The notes: a model not told the origin generated them from the letters alone. Shown: positions 54,779 to 63,642, counted from the first letter of the stretch. The stretch: 64,000 nt of DNA from Methylococcales bacterium (GCA_030949405.1 JAUZSN010000002.1:124001-188000); one strand, 5' to 3'. Numbers and translations are program-made.

Positions 54779-57550
54779 TTAAATAACATCCAATATCGCA
54801 CAATATTGCAACTGCGTGGTGGTAAAAATCAAATAACCATCACTTGCTTCGGTATGCGGGTTAAATGACACAATACTGCTTGGATCTAAGCGGCCTATTT
54901 GCGCCCCCGTTTTAGAACAAACGACATTGACTTGACTCGCAGATGAGGCTCTACCTGTATAAGGTATTTTCACATAAACAGGATCCAGTAAATTAGAAAC
55001 TCTTGCTCTATCCTTATCTTTAGCAATAAAACCATGAATGCTTGAGGCTAATTTACTACCTGGAATAACACTTTCAACTAAAGCCGCTAAGTCAGCAGGA
55101 ATACTGCTAATAGCTTGGGTTTCAATACGGTAGCTAGGAAATAATAAGCCAGCCATTCCTTTATTAATACCAAATACACTGGAACCTTTAAGGGCTTTAC
55201 TACCTTGGTGTGTATCTAATAAGAAAATAGGAACATCACCACCGAGTGACGCAACCAGTTGATCTTTAATTCCACCTAACATGCCGATTTTAGCCAACGC
55301 GGGAACTAATGTGTTGGCTTTAAATTCAGCTTCTTGGAAATTTGCGCTGCTTCCTTTTAAGAAAGTAACAAATGGATCAAGACGTGAACTGTAAAGAATA
55401 TCGCCGACATTTTCGGTTACTTTGCCATCCGCATGAACTTTATAAGTATCCATTTTAAAAACAATATAGCCTTCATCAACTAAACGTTTATCAGGAACAG
55501 TCGTCACTTCTTTAACAATACCCGTCCCTAAAATACCATCCGCTGCAACCAATGCGCTAAAGGCACCGCTTTGTTTGCGTGTATGACAACTTTCACATGG
55601 AACAGAAGATGTTGATGGACGTACATTATGAGACATAATATACATGTTCGAGGCTAACCAAACTTGTTGTACATTGGCGTTAGGAATTCCTTTACTCGCT
55701 AAAACACTGTCATACGCTTTTTTCAACGCAACAAAGGTTTCGTAGTTTTCAGGGGCGCCATAAGATGGGCCATGTCTGCCTTGTTTAAAGGTGACTTGTC
55801 CTAACTCATTCCCTTGTGCATCAACAATTGCGGCATATTCTTCATCCGCTGCATTTTTCCTGACTTCAAAAACAGCATCATTGTCTAAGCGTGATAATAC
55901 ATAGTCACTGTTTTTATCTTTCCAATAATAACGAATTTTAGGGTTATAAGGGAAGATTTTAGACTTACCATCTTCGGCTTGACGGTAGCGGAATAAGGTT
56001 TGAATCGGTGTGCCACGGGATTGCTTACCTGTAATATGACAAGCTTGACAACTAATTACATCCAAATGGGTTTTAGTAATGCTATCTAACTGAGCAAGCT
56101 CATAACCTGCCATGTCACCATTTGCTTTCCACAATTCTCTGTGAGCATCCTGCATATTGGCTTGACCCGATGGGACAATATTATTTATCATCGTGTCATG
56201 ACAGTTCTCACAGCTTTTTGCATTCGGCGCATAATCTAAATCATTACGCACATCCATGTCGGAATTACCTTTCAAAAAGTTATGATCGGCACTTAGTTCC
56301 GCATTGGAAAACGTCGGTTTCTTATAGTTACGTGAGTGACAGGTATTACAGTTTTCAATCGCTCTAACTTGACCGTTGTCATCAGTAAATTCTTTACCTT
56401 TATGAACGTCATCTTGATAGTCTTCTTCAATAACACCATCATCATCAAAGGACGCGACAGCGGCATCACCAAAACCATAAAATCCACGGCGTGAATTACT
56501 AGTGCGATGACATAACATACAGTTATCATTACCAGGGAAACGTAGCATTGGAATATGGGCTTTGCCATTTTCATCAAAGGCAGCTGGGTTCCAATTCATC
56601 ATTGGTTTGCCATTTTCGCCTAAAGCAAAAGTATAGCCTCTAGCATCCCCTTCTTTGCCTTCCTTAAAGTTACGCACCATATGCATTAACTGTAAACCTT
56701 CAGGCGCGTCAGGTTTGATATTATAAAATTCCCAAATAGGCGAAGTAGACTCTCTGAAAAAATCATTCCCTATTAAAATAGAACTTCTAGCTCTTTTGTA
56801 AAAATCAAGAGCAGAACTGGATTTATCGGATAAATCATTTAAGCCTAATCCTGCGCCACTTGCTGGAAATTTTTTCAAAGCGGAAAAATCGGCATGACAC
56901 ATCATGCAATCATTTTCAACGACACCTGTTTTTTTCCAATCCCAGCGAACAAGTTGTTTTTTTAATTCAGGGTCATGTCCTACCCCTGCAACATTAGATT
57001 TACGTTCAAAATAATCACCATCTAATGGCGTAATATGGGCTTCTTGTTTTTGGTCATAACGCATTCCGTTACGATCTTTTTCACCAAAACCACCTCCCGC
57101 ATGACAACCCGCACAATCTTTTATAAAACCTGCTGCACCACGATCTTTAAATTCAACCGCATTAGCATTAGATTTTTTTGAAAGAATATTAGGGCGACTT
57201 CCACCCATACAAGAGTAGCCTCCAAAATAACCAGGAGAAACTAATTGAGGTAAACCTCTTTTCTTACCGTACATATCATCCGCTTCATCACGCCCCATTT
57301 CAAAATGGTAAGCATGAGTAATCGCATCATAATCATGACAGCCACTGGATCCACAACTGGACCGAGGGCTATAAGCATTCCCGGTTGTTAATACATGTTG
57401 TCCCTGTTCATCTAATAAAGGAATAGCGGGATGCATGACGGTTTTATCATAAGCATTTTCGGTGGCGGCTAAGGTCACCTGCGTAAATAGAAACAACATA
57501 AATGGTAATAAAAACCATTTATGTTGTCTAGGGGGGGATTTAGGTTGCAT
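54779..57550 (-). CDS. Large octahaem c-type cytochrome (about 923 residues)
   Basis: This is the first gene of the cytochrome operon. I chose ATG 57550 (MQPKSPPRQHK) because aaagga lies 7-12 bases upstream and a signal peptide follows (FLLPFMLFLFTQVTLA); the frame extends 13 codons further upstream without need. There are seven CXXCH sites (CAGCH, CMMCH, CMLCH, CNTCH, CENCH, CQACH, CESCH) and one CX4CH (CGSSGCH). The C-terminal 300 residues have no haem and look beta-rich. Octahaem proteins of this size include reductases of sulfur and nitrogen oxyanions, but I see no motif that identifies one. It may be the terminal oxidoreductase or an outer-surface cytochrome. Confidence 0.85.
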   Translation of the reverse strand: MQPKSPPRQHKWFLLPFMLFLFTQVTLAATENAYDKTVMHPAIPLLDEQGQHVLTTGNAYSPRSSCGSSGCHDYDAITHAYHFEMGRDEADDMYGKKRGLPQLVSPGYFGGYSCMGGSRPNILSKKSNANAVEFKDRGAAGFIKDCAGCHAGGGFGEKDRNGMRYDQKQEAHITPLDGDYFERKSNVAGVGHDPELKKQLVRWDWKKTGVVENDCMMCHADFSALKKFPASGAGLGLNDLSDKSSSALDFYKRARSSILIGNDFFRESTSPIWEFYNIKPDAPEGLQLMHMVRNFKEGKEGDARGYTFALGENGKPMMNWNPAAFDENGKAHIPMLRFPGNDNCMLCHRTSNSRRGFYGFGDAAVASFDDDGVIEEDYQDDVHKGKEFTDDNGQVRAIENCNTCHSRNYKKPTFSNAELSADHNFLKGNSDMDVRNDLDYAPNAKSCENCHDTMINNIVPSGQANMQDAHRELWKANGDMAGYELAQLDSITKTHLDVISCQACHITGKQSRGTPIQTLFRYRQAEDGKSKIFPYNPKIRYYWKDKNSDYVLSRLDNDAVFEVRKNAADEEYAAIVDAQGNELGQVTFKQGRHGPSYGAPENYETFVALKKAYDSVLASKGIPNANVQQVWLASNMYIMSHNVRPSTSSVPCESCHTRKQSGAFSALVAADGILGTGIVKEVTTVPDKRLVDEGYIVFKMDTYKVHADGKVTENVGDILYSSRLDPFVTFLKGSSANFQEAEFKANTLVPALAKIGMLGGIKDQLVASLGGDVPIFLLDTHQGSKALKGSSVFGINKGMAGLLFPSYRIETQAISSIPADLAALVESVIPGSKLASSIHGFIAKDKDRARVSNLLDPVYVKIPYTGRASSASQVNVVCSKTGAQIGRLDPSSIVSFNPHTEASDGYLIFTTTQLQYCAILDVI

Positions 57551-57618
57551 TATAAATTTTCCTTTTATTTTAGGATTACTAACGTTCAACTAATGGGAGG
57601 GTATTGTCATAATTGTTA

Positions 57619-57650
57619 ATATTTACCAACGTTATGTTGGAATTTATCAA
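57619..57650 (-). promoter_or_regulatory. Possible promoter/operator of the cytochrome operon
   Basis: On the minus strand, about 70 bases before the octahaem start, TTGATA (57645-57650) and TAAATAT (57619-57625) are separated by 19 bases. A perfect 5+5 inverted repeat ccaac-N5-gttgg (57626-57640) lies between them, the usual place for a repressor site. Spacing is slightly long for sigma-70, and the regulator is unknown. Confidence 0.35.
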
Positions 57651-57891
57651 AAGTAATTTATTAGTGATCGCAATTTTCAGGCCAAAAGGTAACGTATTGA
57701 ATATAAGGTCTTTTTTAGGAATAAAGACAGGGAGGAAAAATAGTGTGTTATATGGCCTATATTTAGTGTGTTAAATACCTCGAATTTAAGCTAAATTTAA
57801 AGATAGGGTACAAATTTAAGTTTTAATCTCTATAAAATAAAAAGTAGTGATACAATTCAGTTTTTTAGCTAACTTGAATGATTACTTTCAA

Positions 57892-58614
57892 ATGTTTTTA
57901 GACCAATTTCACTGCATACACGAGAAACAAATTTTAATTAGTGCCGAGCAAGCGAGTCATTTTGCCAAGGATATTGCAAGAGACTTTAATCCCTTGCATG
58001 ATGAAGATGCTAAACGCTTTTGTGTTCCCGGTGATTTACTCGTATCACTGGTTATTGCTAAATATGGCTTGAGTCAATCCATGCGTTTTACTTTTTCAGG
58101 AATGGTCGGCCATAATATTTCTCTGAATTTTCCTGAGACGGATGCGGATAGTTTTGATATTACGGATGACAATGGCAAAACGTATATGCAGGTTCACCGT
58201 CAGGGTGACGTGGCTAATGATGCGGACTTACTAGAGAGTTTTATTCGGGATTATGTGGCTTTTTCAGGGCCTAATTTCCCGCATATTCTTGTCCCTTTAA
58301 TGGCTGAACAGCAGGTGATGATTAATACCACACGGCCTTTAGTTATTTATGAAAGTATGTCATTTGAACTTGAAACAATGGCGTTTAAAACCCCTGAATT
58401 ACAGGCGATTGAAAATACCTTAAGTATTGAAGGAAAACGCGGCGATGCGCGGTTTCATTTTCAAATTAACTCAGAGAGTCATCAGAAGGTAGGCCGTGGA
58501 TCCAAACGAATTTTAATCAGTGGAATGCGGGATTATAATCAAGAAAGTATTGAGCAATTTACGAAAAATTATTTAGCTCGAAAAGCCAATTATGAAGCGA
58601 AATATCGTTCATAA
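57892..58614 (+). CDS. DUF3581 family protein
   Basis: A protein of about 240 residues. It has the conserved QILISAEQASHFAKDIARDF, NPLHDEDAKRFCVPGDLLVS and GMVGHNISLNFPE of the DUF3581 family, widespread and uncharacterised in gammaproteobacteria. The N-terminal part looks like a hot-dog (acyl-thioester) fold segment. ATG 57892 (MFLDQF) matches the family start; a GTG at 57847 would add 15 residues. It is transcribed away from the cytochrome cluster. Confidence 0.85.
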   Translation: MFLDQFHCIHEKQILISAEQASHFAKDIARDFNPLHDEDAKRFCVPGDLLVSLVIAKYGLSQSMRFTFSGMVGHNISLNFPETDADSFDITDDNGKTYMQVHRQGDVANDADLLESFIRDYVAFSGPNFPHILVPLMAEQQVMINTTRPLVIYESMSFELETMAFKTPELQAIENTLSIEGKRGDARFHFQINSESHQKVGRGSKRILISGMRDYNQESIEQFTKNYLARKANYEAKYRS

Positions 58615-58621
58615 AAAATAA

Positions 58622-58650
58622 AGAGCCGTGACCCAGACGGCTCTCTCTTT
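58622..58650 (+). terminator. Hairpin between convergent DUF3581 and cvfB genes
   Basis: The stem agagccgt / acggctct has a 7-base loop and is followed by ctctcttt. It overlaps the stop of the convergent CvfB-like gene. Confidence 0.8.
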
Positions 58651-59479
58651 AACGTAGAGATATGGATTGCTTATCCGTGGTAATCAACTGTTTTTTATAT
58701 AAGGCGCCAATGGCTTGTTTAAAGGCTTTTTTACTGACCGCAAACGTCCGATAAATATCTTCAGGGGGACTTTTATCGCCTAACGCTAAATAACCATTTT
58801 GAGCGGTTAACTGAGCTAAAATGCGATCACTTAAATCACCTGTTTGAGTATGAACTGGGACAAGCGGTTGTAAGCTTATATCAAGTCGTTTATCGTCCCG
58901 AATTTTTTTAATGTAAGCGGTTAGTTTTTTACCTCGACGAAGCGGTTGAAAGACTTCATTTTCATAAATAACGCCCCAATGACTGTTTTCAACAATCACC
59001 TTAAAACCTAAATCCGTTTTATCGACAACAATAATATCAACTTGTTGGCCTTCTTTAAAATAAAAGGATTCATCAATAATGAAATGCTCAAAGCGAGCGG
59101 TCGCTGCAATACGATTTTTATCATCGACAAAAACTTTAACTAAATAAGATTTACCTAATTCAAGTGAATGACGTTGTTCATTAAACGGTACTAATAAGTC
59201 TTTTGATAACCCCCAGTCTAAAAAGGCACCCGCCTCGCCTATTTCAATTACTTTTAACCACGCAACCTCATCCACTTGTGCTTTTGGGGTATGTAGCGTT
59301 GCGGTTAGTTGGCCTTTTTTACCGTTGTAGATAAAAACAGTTAACGGATTGCCTACCGCCCAGTCTTTAGGGCGTTCATTTACGGGGAGTACAATATTTC
59401 CTAATTCTTCGCCGTCAAGATACAGCTCGTTATTATGTTCAATAGTCGTGAGCTGATTAAAGCGACCTATTTCTATCAT
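58649..59479 (-). CDS. cvfB: CvfB-like S1 RNA-binding protein
   Basis: A 276-residue protein with three OB/S1-type modules (about 5-60, 65-130 and 140-200) and a C-terminal winged-helix. It shows the family-typical WLKVIEIGEAGAFLDWGLSKDLLVPF and GYLALGDKSPPEDIYRTF, ending KQAIGALYKKQLIT. CvfB/YitL proteins bind RNA and influence virulence or post-transcriptional control in other bacteria; the target here is unknown. Confidence 0.9.
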   Translation of the reverse strand: MIEIGRFNQLTTIEHNNELYLDGEELGNIVLPVNERPKDWAVGNPLTVFIYNGKKGQLTATLHTPKAQVDEVAWLKVIEIGEAGAFLDWGLSKDLLVPFNEQRHSLELGKSYLVKVFVDDKNRIAATARFEHFIIDESFYFKEGQQVDIIVVDKTDLGFKVIVENSHWGVIYENEVFQPLRRGKKLTAYIKKIRDDKRLDISLQPLVPVHTQTGDLSDRILAQLTAQNGYLALGDKSPPEDIYRTFAVSKKAFKQAIGALYKKQLITTDKQSISLR

Positions 59480-59508
59480 CTGTTGTCCTTATTAGCACTA
59501 ATTATGAA

Positions 59509-59877
59509 TTAACCACCTGAATTTTCAGATTCGCCCGAATCCTCTTCAGACTGATTATTTTCTGATTTATCCTCAACCTTTTTAGTCGGCATGGTTACGT
59601 TAATTTCGGTATGACTTTTATCACTCGCCTTTGCCGCGTCATCCTTCTTTTTTTTGTGATCTTTTAAATCGTGGTTTAATTTTTCAACCGCAGCCTTAAC
59701 TCGTTTCTTATTGACGGGGACAATGTCTACTTTATTTTTTTCAGCGGCCCCCTCGGCTTTAGAACAGGGTTTTTCTTGATAAGTATAGCGTCCCTCAACT
59801 TTTCCTGGGCATTTATAAACGCGTGCTTCTGCAATACCAATACTGGCAATAAGCAACGGTAAAATTAATAATTTCAT
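59509..59877 (-). CDS. Small exported DUF4124-like protein with charged tail
   Basis: A 122-residue protein with a signal peptide (cleavage near EA-RV). It has a short Cys-containing DUF4124-like motif (VYKCPGKVEGRYTYQEKPCS) and a long Lys/Glu/Ser-rich tail that should be disordered. It is periplasmic by prediction. The function is unknown, and it is not obviously linked to its neighbours. Confidence 0.7.
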   Translation of the reverse strand: MKLLILPLLIASIGIAEARVYKCPGKVEGRYTYQEKPCSKAEGAAEKNKVDIVPVNKKRVKAAVEKLNHDLKDHKKKKDDAAKASDKSHTEINVTMPTKKVEDKSENNQSEEDSGESENSGG

Positions 59878-60027
59878 AGCGTACCCTTTTTAAATTTAGC
59901 GAATAAAAAAATAATACTACCACTAAGGTGGATTGATTAATAGGGAATGAATTGAGCATTTTTGACGGTCAGGTATAATTTTAAGTGACAGCCGTCTCAA
60001 AATTATAAATTACGTTATAAAAATATA

Positions 60028-60795
60028 ATGCTTACTTTGCCCTTTAATGAAATTCACCTTTGGTTTACTTTTCCGCATAAAGTCAGTGATCTGCACTTAC
60101 TGTCACGCTATCGACAGCTTTTAAGCTCCGATGAACAGCAACGCTGGCAACGGTTTCGTTTTCAACAACATCAACATCAATATTTAATGACACGGGCATT
60201 AGTACGCACTACCTTATCACGCTATTTAGACGACCCGCCTGAAAACTGGCAATTTTCAACCAATCAATACGGTAAACCGAGCATAACGCCCGCTCGTGAT
60301 TTATTTTTTAATCTTTCTAATACGGAAACGTTGATCGTTTGCGCACTAAGTCGGCAACCTAATATAGGGGTAGATGTTGAAACCCAACAGCATAGAAGCC
60401 ATCCTGTTGACATTGCCCAACGATTTTTTTCACCGCATGAAGTGGATGAATTATTAAAGGGGCCAATATCAAGCCAACGGCAGCGTTTTTTTCAATATTG
60501 GACGTTAAAAGAGTCGTATATTAAAGCAAAAGGCATGGGCTTATCGCAGCCTTTAGAGCAATTTTCATTTAGTATTAATCTTGATAAAAAGAGATTGAAA
60601 CTGAGCTTTGATGAAAAATTAAAAGAGGTTTCGAGTCATTGGGATTATTGGTTATTAGACATCAATGCTCAACATTATGGTGCGATTTGTATTTATAATC
60701 CACAGCAGACTGTTTATCAACTTAAAGCAAAGGGGGTTGTCCCTTTAGAAACAGAAACTCAATTTGATTACACTTTATTAGCGATGTCTGAATGA
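60028..60795 (+). CDS. 4'-phosphopantetheinyl transferase, Sfp type
   Basis: A 255-residue enzyme that attaches phosphopantetheine to carrier proteins. Motif 2 NIGVDVETQQ (Asp and Glu metal ligands) is at about 111-120. Motif 3 is QYWTLKESYIKAKGMGL (W-x-x-KEAxxKxxG type) at about 155-171. Sfp-type enzymes serve NRPS, PKS or fatty-acid/PUFA carrier proteins; none is in this window. The stop overlaps the soxA start (ATGA). Confidence 0.92.
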   Translation: MLTLPFNEIHLWFTFPHKVSDLHLLSRYRQLLSSDEQQRWQRFRFQQHQHQYLMTRALVRTTLSRYLDDPPENWQFSTNQYGKPSITPARDLFFNLSNTETLIVCALSRQPNIGVDVETQQHRSHPVDIAQRFFSPHEVDELLKGPISSQRQRFFQYWTLKESYIKAKGMGLSQPLEQFSFSINLDKKRLKLSFDEKLKEVSSHWDYWLLDINAQHYGAICIYNPQQTVYQLKAKGVVPLETETQFDYTLLAMSE

Positions 60796-61616
60796 TAATT
60801 CGATTAATTTATTTATGTTTATTACTCCCTGTATTCGCGCTGAATGCGGCCCCTTTAGATGATTTACAGGCGTTTAGAACCCATTATCAGCAGCGTTTCC
60901 CCCAATTAATCTTAGAAGATTATGCGGATGGGCTTTATGCGATTGATTCGATTTCTCGACAATCATGGCTAGAAATTGAACTATTTCCCCCTTATGAATT
61001 TGCAATAGAAGCGGGTAAGTTGCTTTTTGAAACGCCGTTAAAAGAGGGGGTATACTATGCGGATTGCTTTAAAAACAAAGGCTTAGGGATTGCGCATCTT
61101 TATCCTTTATGGAGTGAGAAACAGGGTGAAGTAATTACCTTAGCAAAAGCGATTAATGATTGTCGCGTTCACTATCAATTACCTAAATTAGCCTATCAAA
61201 AAGGGGAGATAACACAGTTATTAGCTTACATGGCCTATACTTCGCGGGGAAAAAAAATTAACATTACTATTCCTGATAAGCCTAAAGCATTGGCCGCTTA
61301 CGAACAAGGTAAAGCCTATTATTATCAACGTCGGGGGCAATTAAATTTTTCCTGTGCGTTATGTCATGTTACTTATGCGGGTCAACATATTCGATCGGAA
61401 GTCTTAAGCCCTGCTTTAGGTCACACCAGTGGTTGGCCGACATATCGTTTAAAATGGGGTGAAATGGGAACATTACACCGACGTTTTATTGAGTGTCATC
61501 AGCAAATTCGGGCAACAGCTCCCGAAGCTCAATCCATTGAATTGCGTAATTTAGACTATTTTTTAACCTTTATGGGGCAAGGTGTTCCCATTAATGCTCC
61601 GAGTACTCGACGATGA
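60792..61616 (+). CDS. soxA: Sulfur-oxidation cytochrome SoxA (monohaem type)
   Basis: A 274-residue exported c-type cytochrome. Signal peptide MIIRLIYLCLLLPVFALNA. One canonical haem site, SCALCHVTYAG, lies near residue 190. The active-site Cys near residue 235 is in RRFIECHQQIRA, where relatives have CNxQxRA. The N-terminal haem site found in dihaem SoxA is replaced by DCFKNKG. SoxA normally pairs with SoxX to couple thiosulfate to the SoxY carrier. No soxX, soxY, soxZ or soxB is visible here. It overlaps both the Sfp-type gene and moeA by four bases, an unusual setting. Confidence 0.88.
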   Translation: MIIRLIYLCLLLPVFALNAAPLDDLQAFRTHYQQRFPQLILEDYADGLYAIDSISRQSWLEIELFPPYEFAIEAGKLLFETPLKEGVYYADCFKNKGLGIAHLYPLWSEKQGEVITLAKAINDCRVHYQLPKLAYQKGEITQLLAYMAYTSRGKKINITIPDKPKALAAYEQGKAYYYQRRGQLNFSCALCHVTYAGQHIRSEVLSPALGHTSGWPTYRLKWGEMGTLHRRFIECHQQIRATAPEAQSIELRNLDYFLTFMGQGVPINAPSTRR

Positions 61617-62872
61617 TTAAAAAACAAATAAGTTGTGATGATATTTATGAAACAGGATTACTTTCTGTTGAGCAGGCGTTAAAGACAATTTTGAAGTCGG
61701 TTCACACCTTGAACGATTCGCAACAACGTCCAATTGAACAAGCGGTTCAGTGTTGTTTAGCTGAAAACATCTATGCGACCTTTGATGTTCCGTCACATAA
61801 GAATTCAGCGGTTGACGGTTATGCGGTGCTGGATGACGATATTCCCAAACAAGGGACTCTGCAATTAAAAGTAGTTGGACAGGCGTTTGCAGGAAAGCCT
61901 TATCAAGGGGAAATACAAGCAGGTGACTGTTTACGCATAATGACTGGGGCCGTCTTACCCTCAAAAATGAATACGGTTATTATGCAAGAACACGTTGATG
62001 CTAAGGGTGATTTTATACAGATAGACGCGAATCATCACTTGGGTCAAAATGTTCGACTAGCTGGGGAAGATTTAACACAAGGAGCGTGTGTTTTAAAGGT
62101 AGGAAAGCGATTAACGCCGCCTGATATAGGTTTATTGGCCTCATTAGGTCTCGCTGAGGTGAGCGTAAAACGTAAATTACGGATTGCTATTGCCTCAAGT
62201 GGGGACGAGGTCTTTGCATTAGGGGAGCAACGTTCGTCAAGTGGACTTTACGATAGTAACCGTTACAGTTTATTAGCGGCTTTAACGCGACCTGACATAG
62301 AGGTTATTGATTTAGGTATTATTGCCGATGATCCTTATGTGTTATTAGCGACGTTTCAAGAGGTTGCTAAACGTGTTGATTTAATTATCTCGACAGGCGG
62401 GGTTTCGGTGGGGGATGCGGATTATACTAAATCGGCGTTACAAGCCACAGGGACGGTTGATTTTTGGAAGATTGCGATTAAACCTGGTAGGCCGCTGGCT
62501 TTTGGACATATTAATCAAACGGCTTTTTTTGGGTTACCGGGTAATCCTGTTGCGGTGATGGTGACATTTTATCAATTTGTTATTCCTGCGATAGAAAAAA
62601 TGATAGGGATGACGGATAAACCGATTGTGCCAATTTTTAAAGTAAGGGCCTTAGAAACGATACGTAAACGGGCTGGGCGCACAGAAGTACAACGGGGTAT
62701 TTTAGAGCAAGATTCAACGGGGGAATGGACGGTTAAAACAGCAGGGAGGCAAGGATCGGGAATTTTATATTCGATGAGTTTGGCGAATGCTTTTATTTTG
62801 CTTGAGCATGAGCAAGCTACAGTTAATAAAGGTGATTATGTTAATGTTCAAGCTTTTTCTGGGTTGTTTTAA
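61613..62872 (+). CDS. moeA: Molybdopterin molybdenumtransferase
   Basis: A 419-residue enzyme that inserts molybdate into adenylylated molybdopterin. Typical segments: FDVPSHKNSAVDGYAV (about 60-75), GDCLRIMTGAVLP, IAIASSGDEVF, LIISTGGVSVGDADY (about 262) and FFGLPGNPVAVMVTF (about 305). Length is typical. It is coupled to soxA by ATGA. Molybdenum cofactor would serve, for example, sulfite dehydrogenase or nitrate reductase, which are not seen here. Confidence 0.94.
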   Translation: MIKKQISCDDIYETGLLSVEQALKTILKSVHTLNDSQQRPIEQAVQCCLAENIYATFDVPSHKNSAVDGYAVLDDDIPKQGTLQLKVVGQAFAGKPYQGEIQAGDCLRIMTGAVLPSKMNTVIMQEHVDAKGDFIQIDANHHLGQNVRLAGEDLTQGACVLKVGKRLTPPDIGLLASLGLAEVSVKRKLRIAIASSGDEVFALGEQRSSSGLYDSNRYSLLAALTRPDIEVIDLGIIADDPYVLLATFQEVAKRVDLIISTGGVSVGDADYTKSALQATGTVDFWKIAIKPGRPLAFGHINQTAFFGLPGNPVAVMVTFYQFVIPAIEKMIGMTDKPIVPIFKVRALETIRKRAGRTEVQRGILEQDSTGEWTVKTAGRQGSGILYSMSLANAFILLEHEQATVNKGDYVNVQAFSGLF

Positions 62873-62900
62873 TAAGGCTGATTAATGGTGTGGATTTAGT

Positions 62901-62996
62901 ATGAACACAGCAGAAAAAATTATCCGTAATGCTTACGGTTTACCTGAGCCTGTGGTATTAGAGGTTTTACATTTTTCAGAGTTTTTAAAAGTGTGA
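62901..62996 (+). pseudogene. Truncated DUF2281/VapB-type antitoxin-like ORF
   Basis: A 31-codon ORF, beginning MNTAEKIIRNAYGLPEPVVL and ending HFSEFLKV. This matches the N-terminal helix of DUF2281 proteins (AEKI....LPE..Q.EVLDFIEFL), which are usually 60-90 residues and pair with VapC-like toxins. It stops early and no toxin follows, so it is probably a remnant. Confidence 0.5.
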
Positions 62997-63207
62997 ATTC
63001 AAAGGTAACCCCTCCTATTTTATTTTTAGTCATAAACCCAAGTACATTTAATAGCGTGCTATGTTTATTCGGAAGTTCTAGTACGGCAATGAGGGACTAA
63101 CTCCAACATTTAATCTAAGTCTAGTAGTCGTTCCACCTTATAGAGGGGAAGCCCTTTCATTTTTTTATTGACATTTTTAAATTAGAGTTTAGAATGATTC
63201 TTTAAGT
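62997..63207. other. Intergenic stretch, nothing recognised
   Basis: This AT-rich stretch after moeA and the DUF2281 remnant has no ORF, RNA or clear hairpin that I can support. Confidence 0.5.
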
Positions 63208-63338
63208 AAAATATATTCGTCTGAATATCCAGCTAATAGCAGAATATGTGGGTGAATCTACCTGAAAAATTTAAAAATGGGCAAAATTACCTGAATTTCT
63301 GGCTATGTCGGGTTATTCGGGCGAAAGTGCCTACTAAT
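63208..63338 (+). repeat. Dispersed repeat, family C, copy 2
   Basis: Matches 43137-43254 in inverted orientation, from ctgaatatccagctaata to gtgcctactaataa. It lies just before the tandem 149-base repeats. Confidence 0.75.
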
Positions 63339-63344
63339 AAATTG

Positions 63345-63642
63345 TTATCAGGTCGAGCGAGACAACGACCTGATAATGCGTCTGTGAGCGGATACCGTAC
63401 GCCAAACTTGCCATCAAGCACCTAAGCGGCGACCTGATAACAAGTCTGTCGAACGGACGAAACTCGCAAACTCTTTCGCCGCTCACAGACGCATTATCAG
63501 GTCGAGCGAGACAACGACCTGATAATGCGTCTGTGAGCGGATACCGTACGCCAAACTTGCCATCAAGCACCTAAGCGGCGACCTGATAACAAGTCTGTCG
63601 AACGGACGAAACTCGCAAACTCTTTCGCCGCTCACAGACGCA
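63345..63642. repeat. Two identical tandem 149-base units with internal palindromes
   Basis: The units 63345-63493 and 63494-63642 look identical. Each contains the hairpin ttatcaggtcg / cgacctgataa at its start, a larger inverted pair tgcgtctgtgagcgg / ccgctcacagacgca spanning most of the unit, and a mid-unit cgacctgataacaa that mirrors the start. The units are visibly richer in G and C than the surroundings. Predicted ORFs across them are by-products. Confidence 0.9.

Noticed and set aside
43979-57550. Mtr-type metal reductase operon (mtrCAB) as a direct identification
   Set aside because: The barrel lacks the MtrB N-terminal CXXC, and no cytochrome has the MtrA or MtrC layout that I can recognise. 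Only the general conduit logic is similar.
63345-63642. Possible CRISPR array
   Set aside because: Units of 149 bases repeated head to tail without variable spacers; no cas genes in the window.
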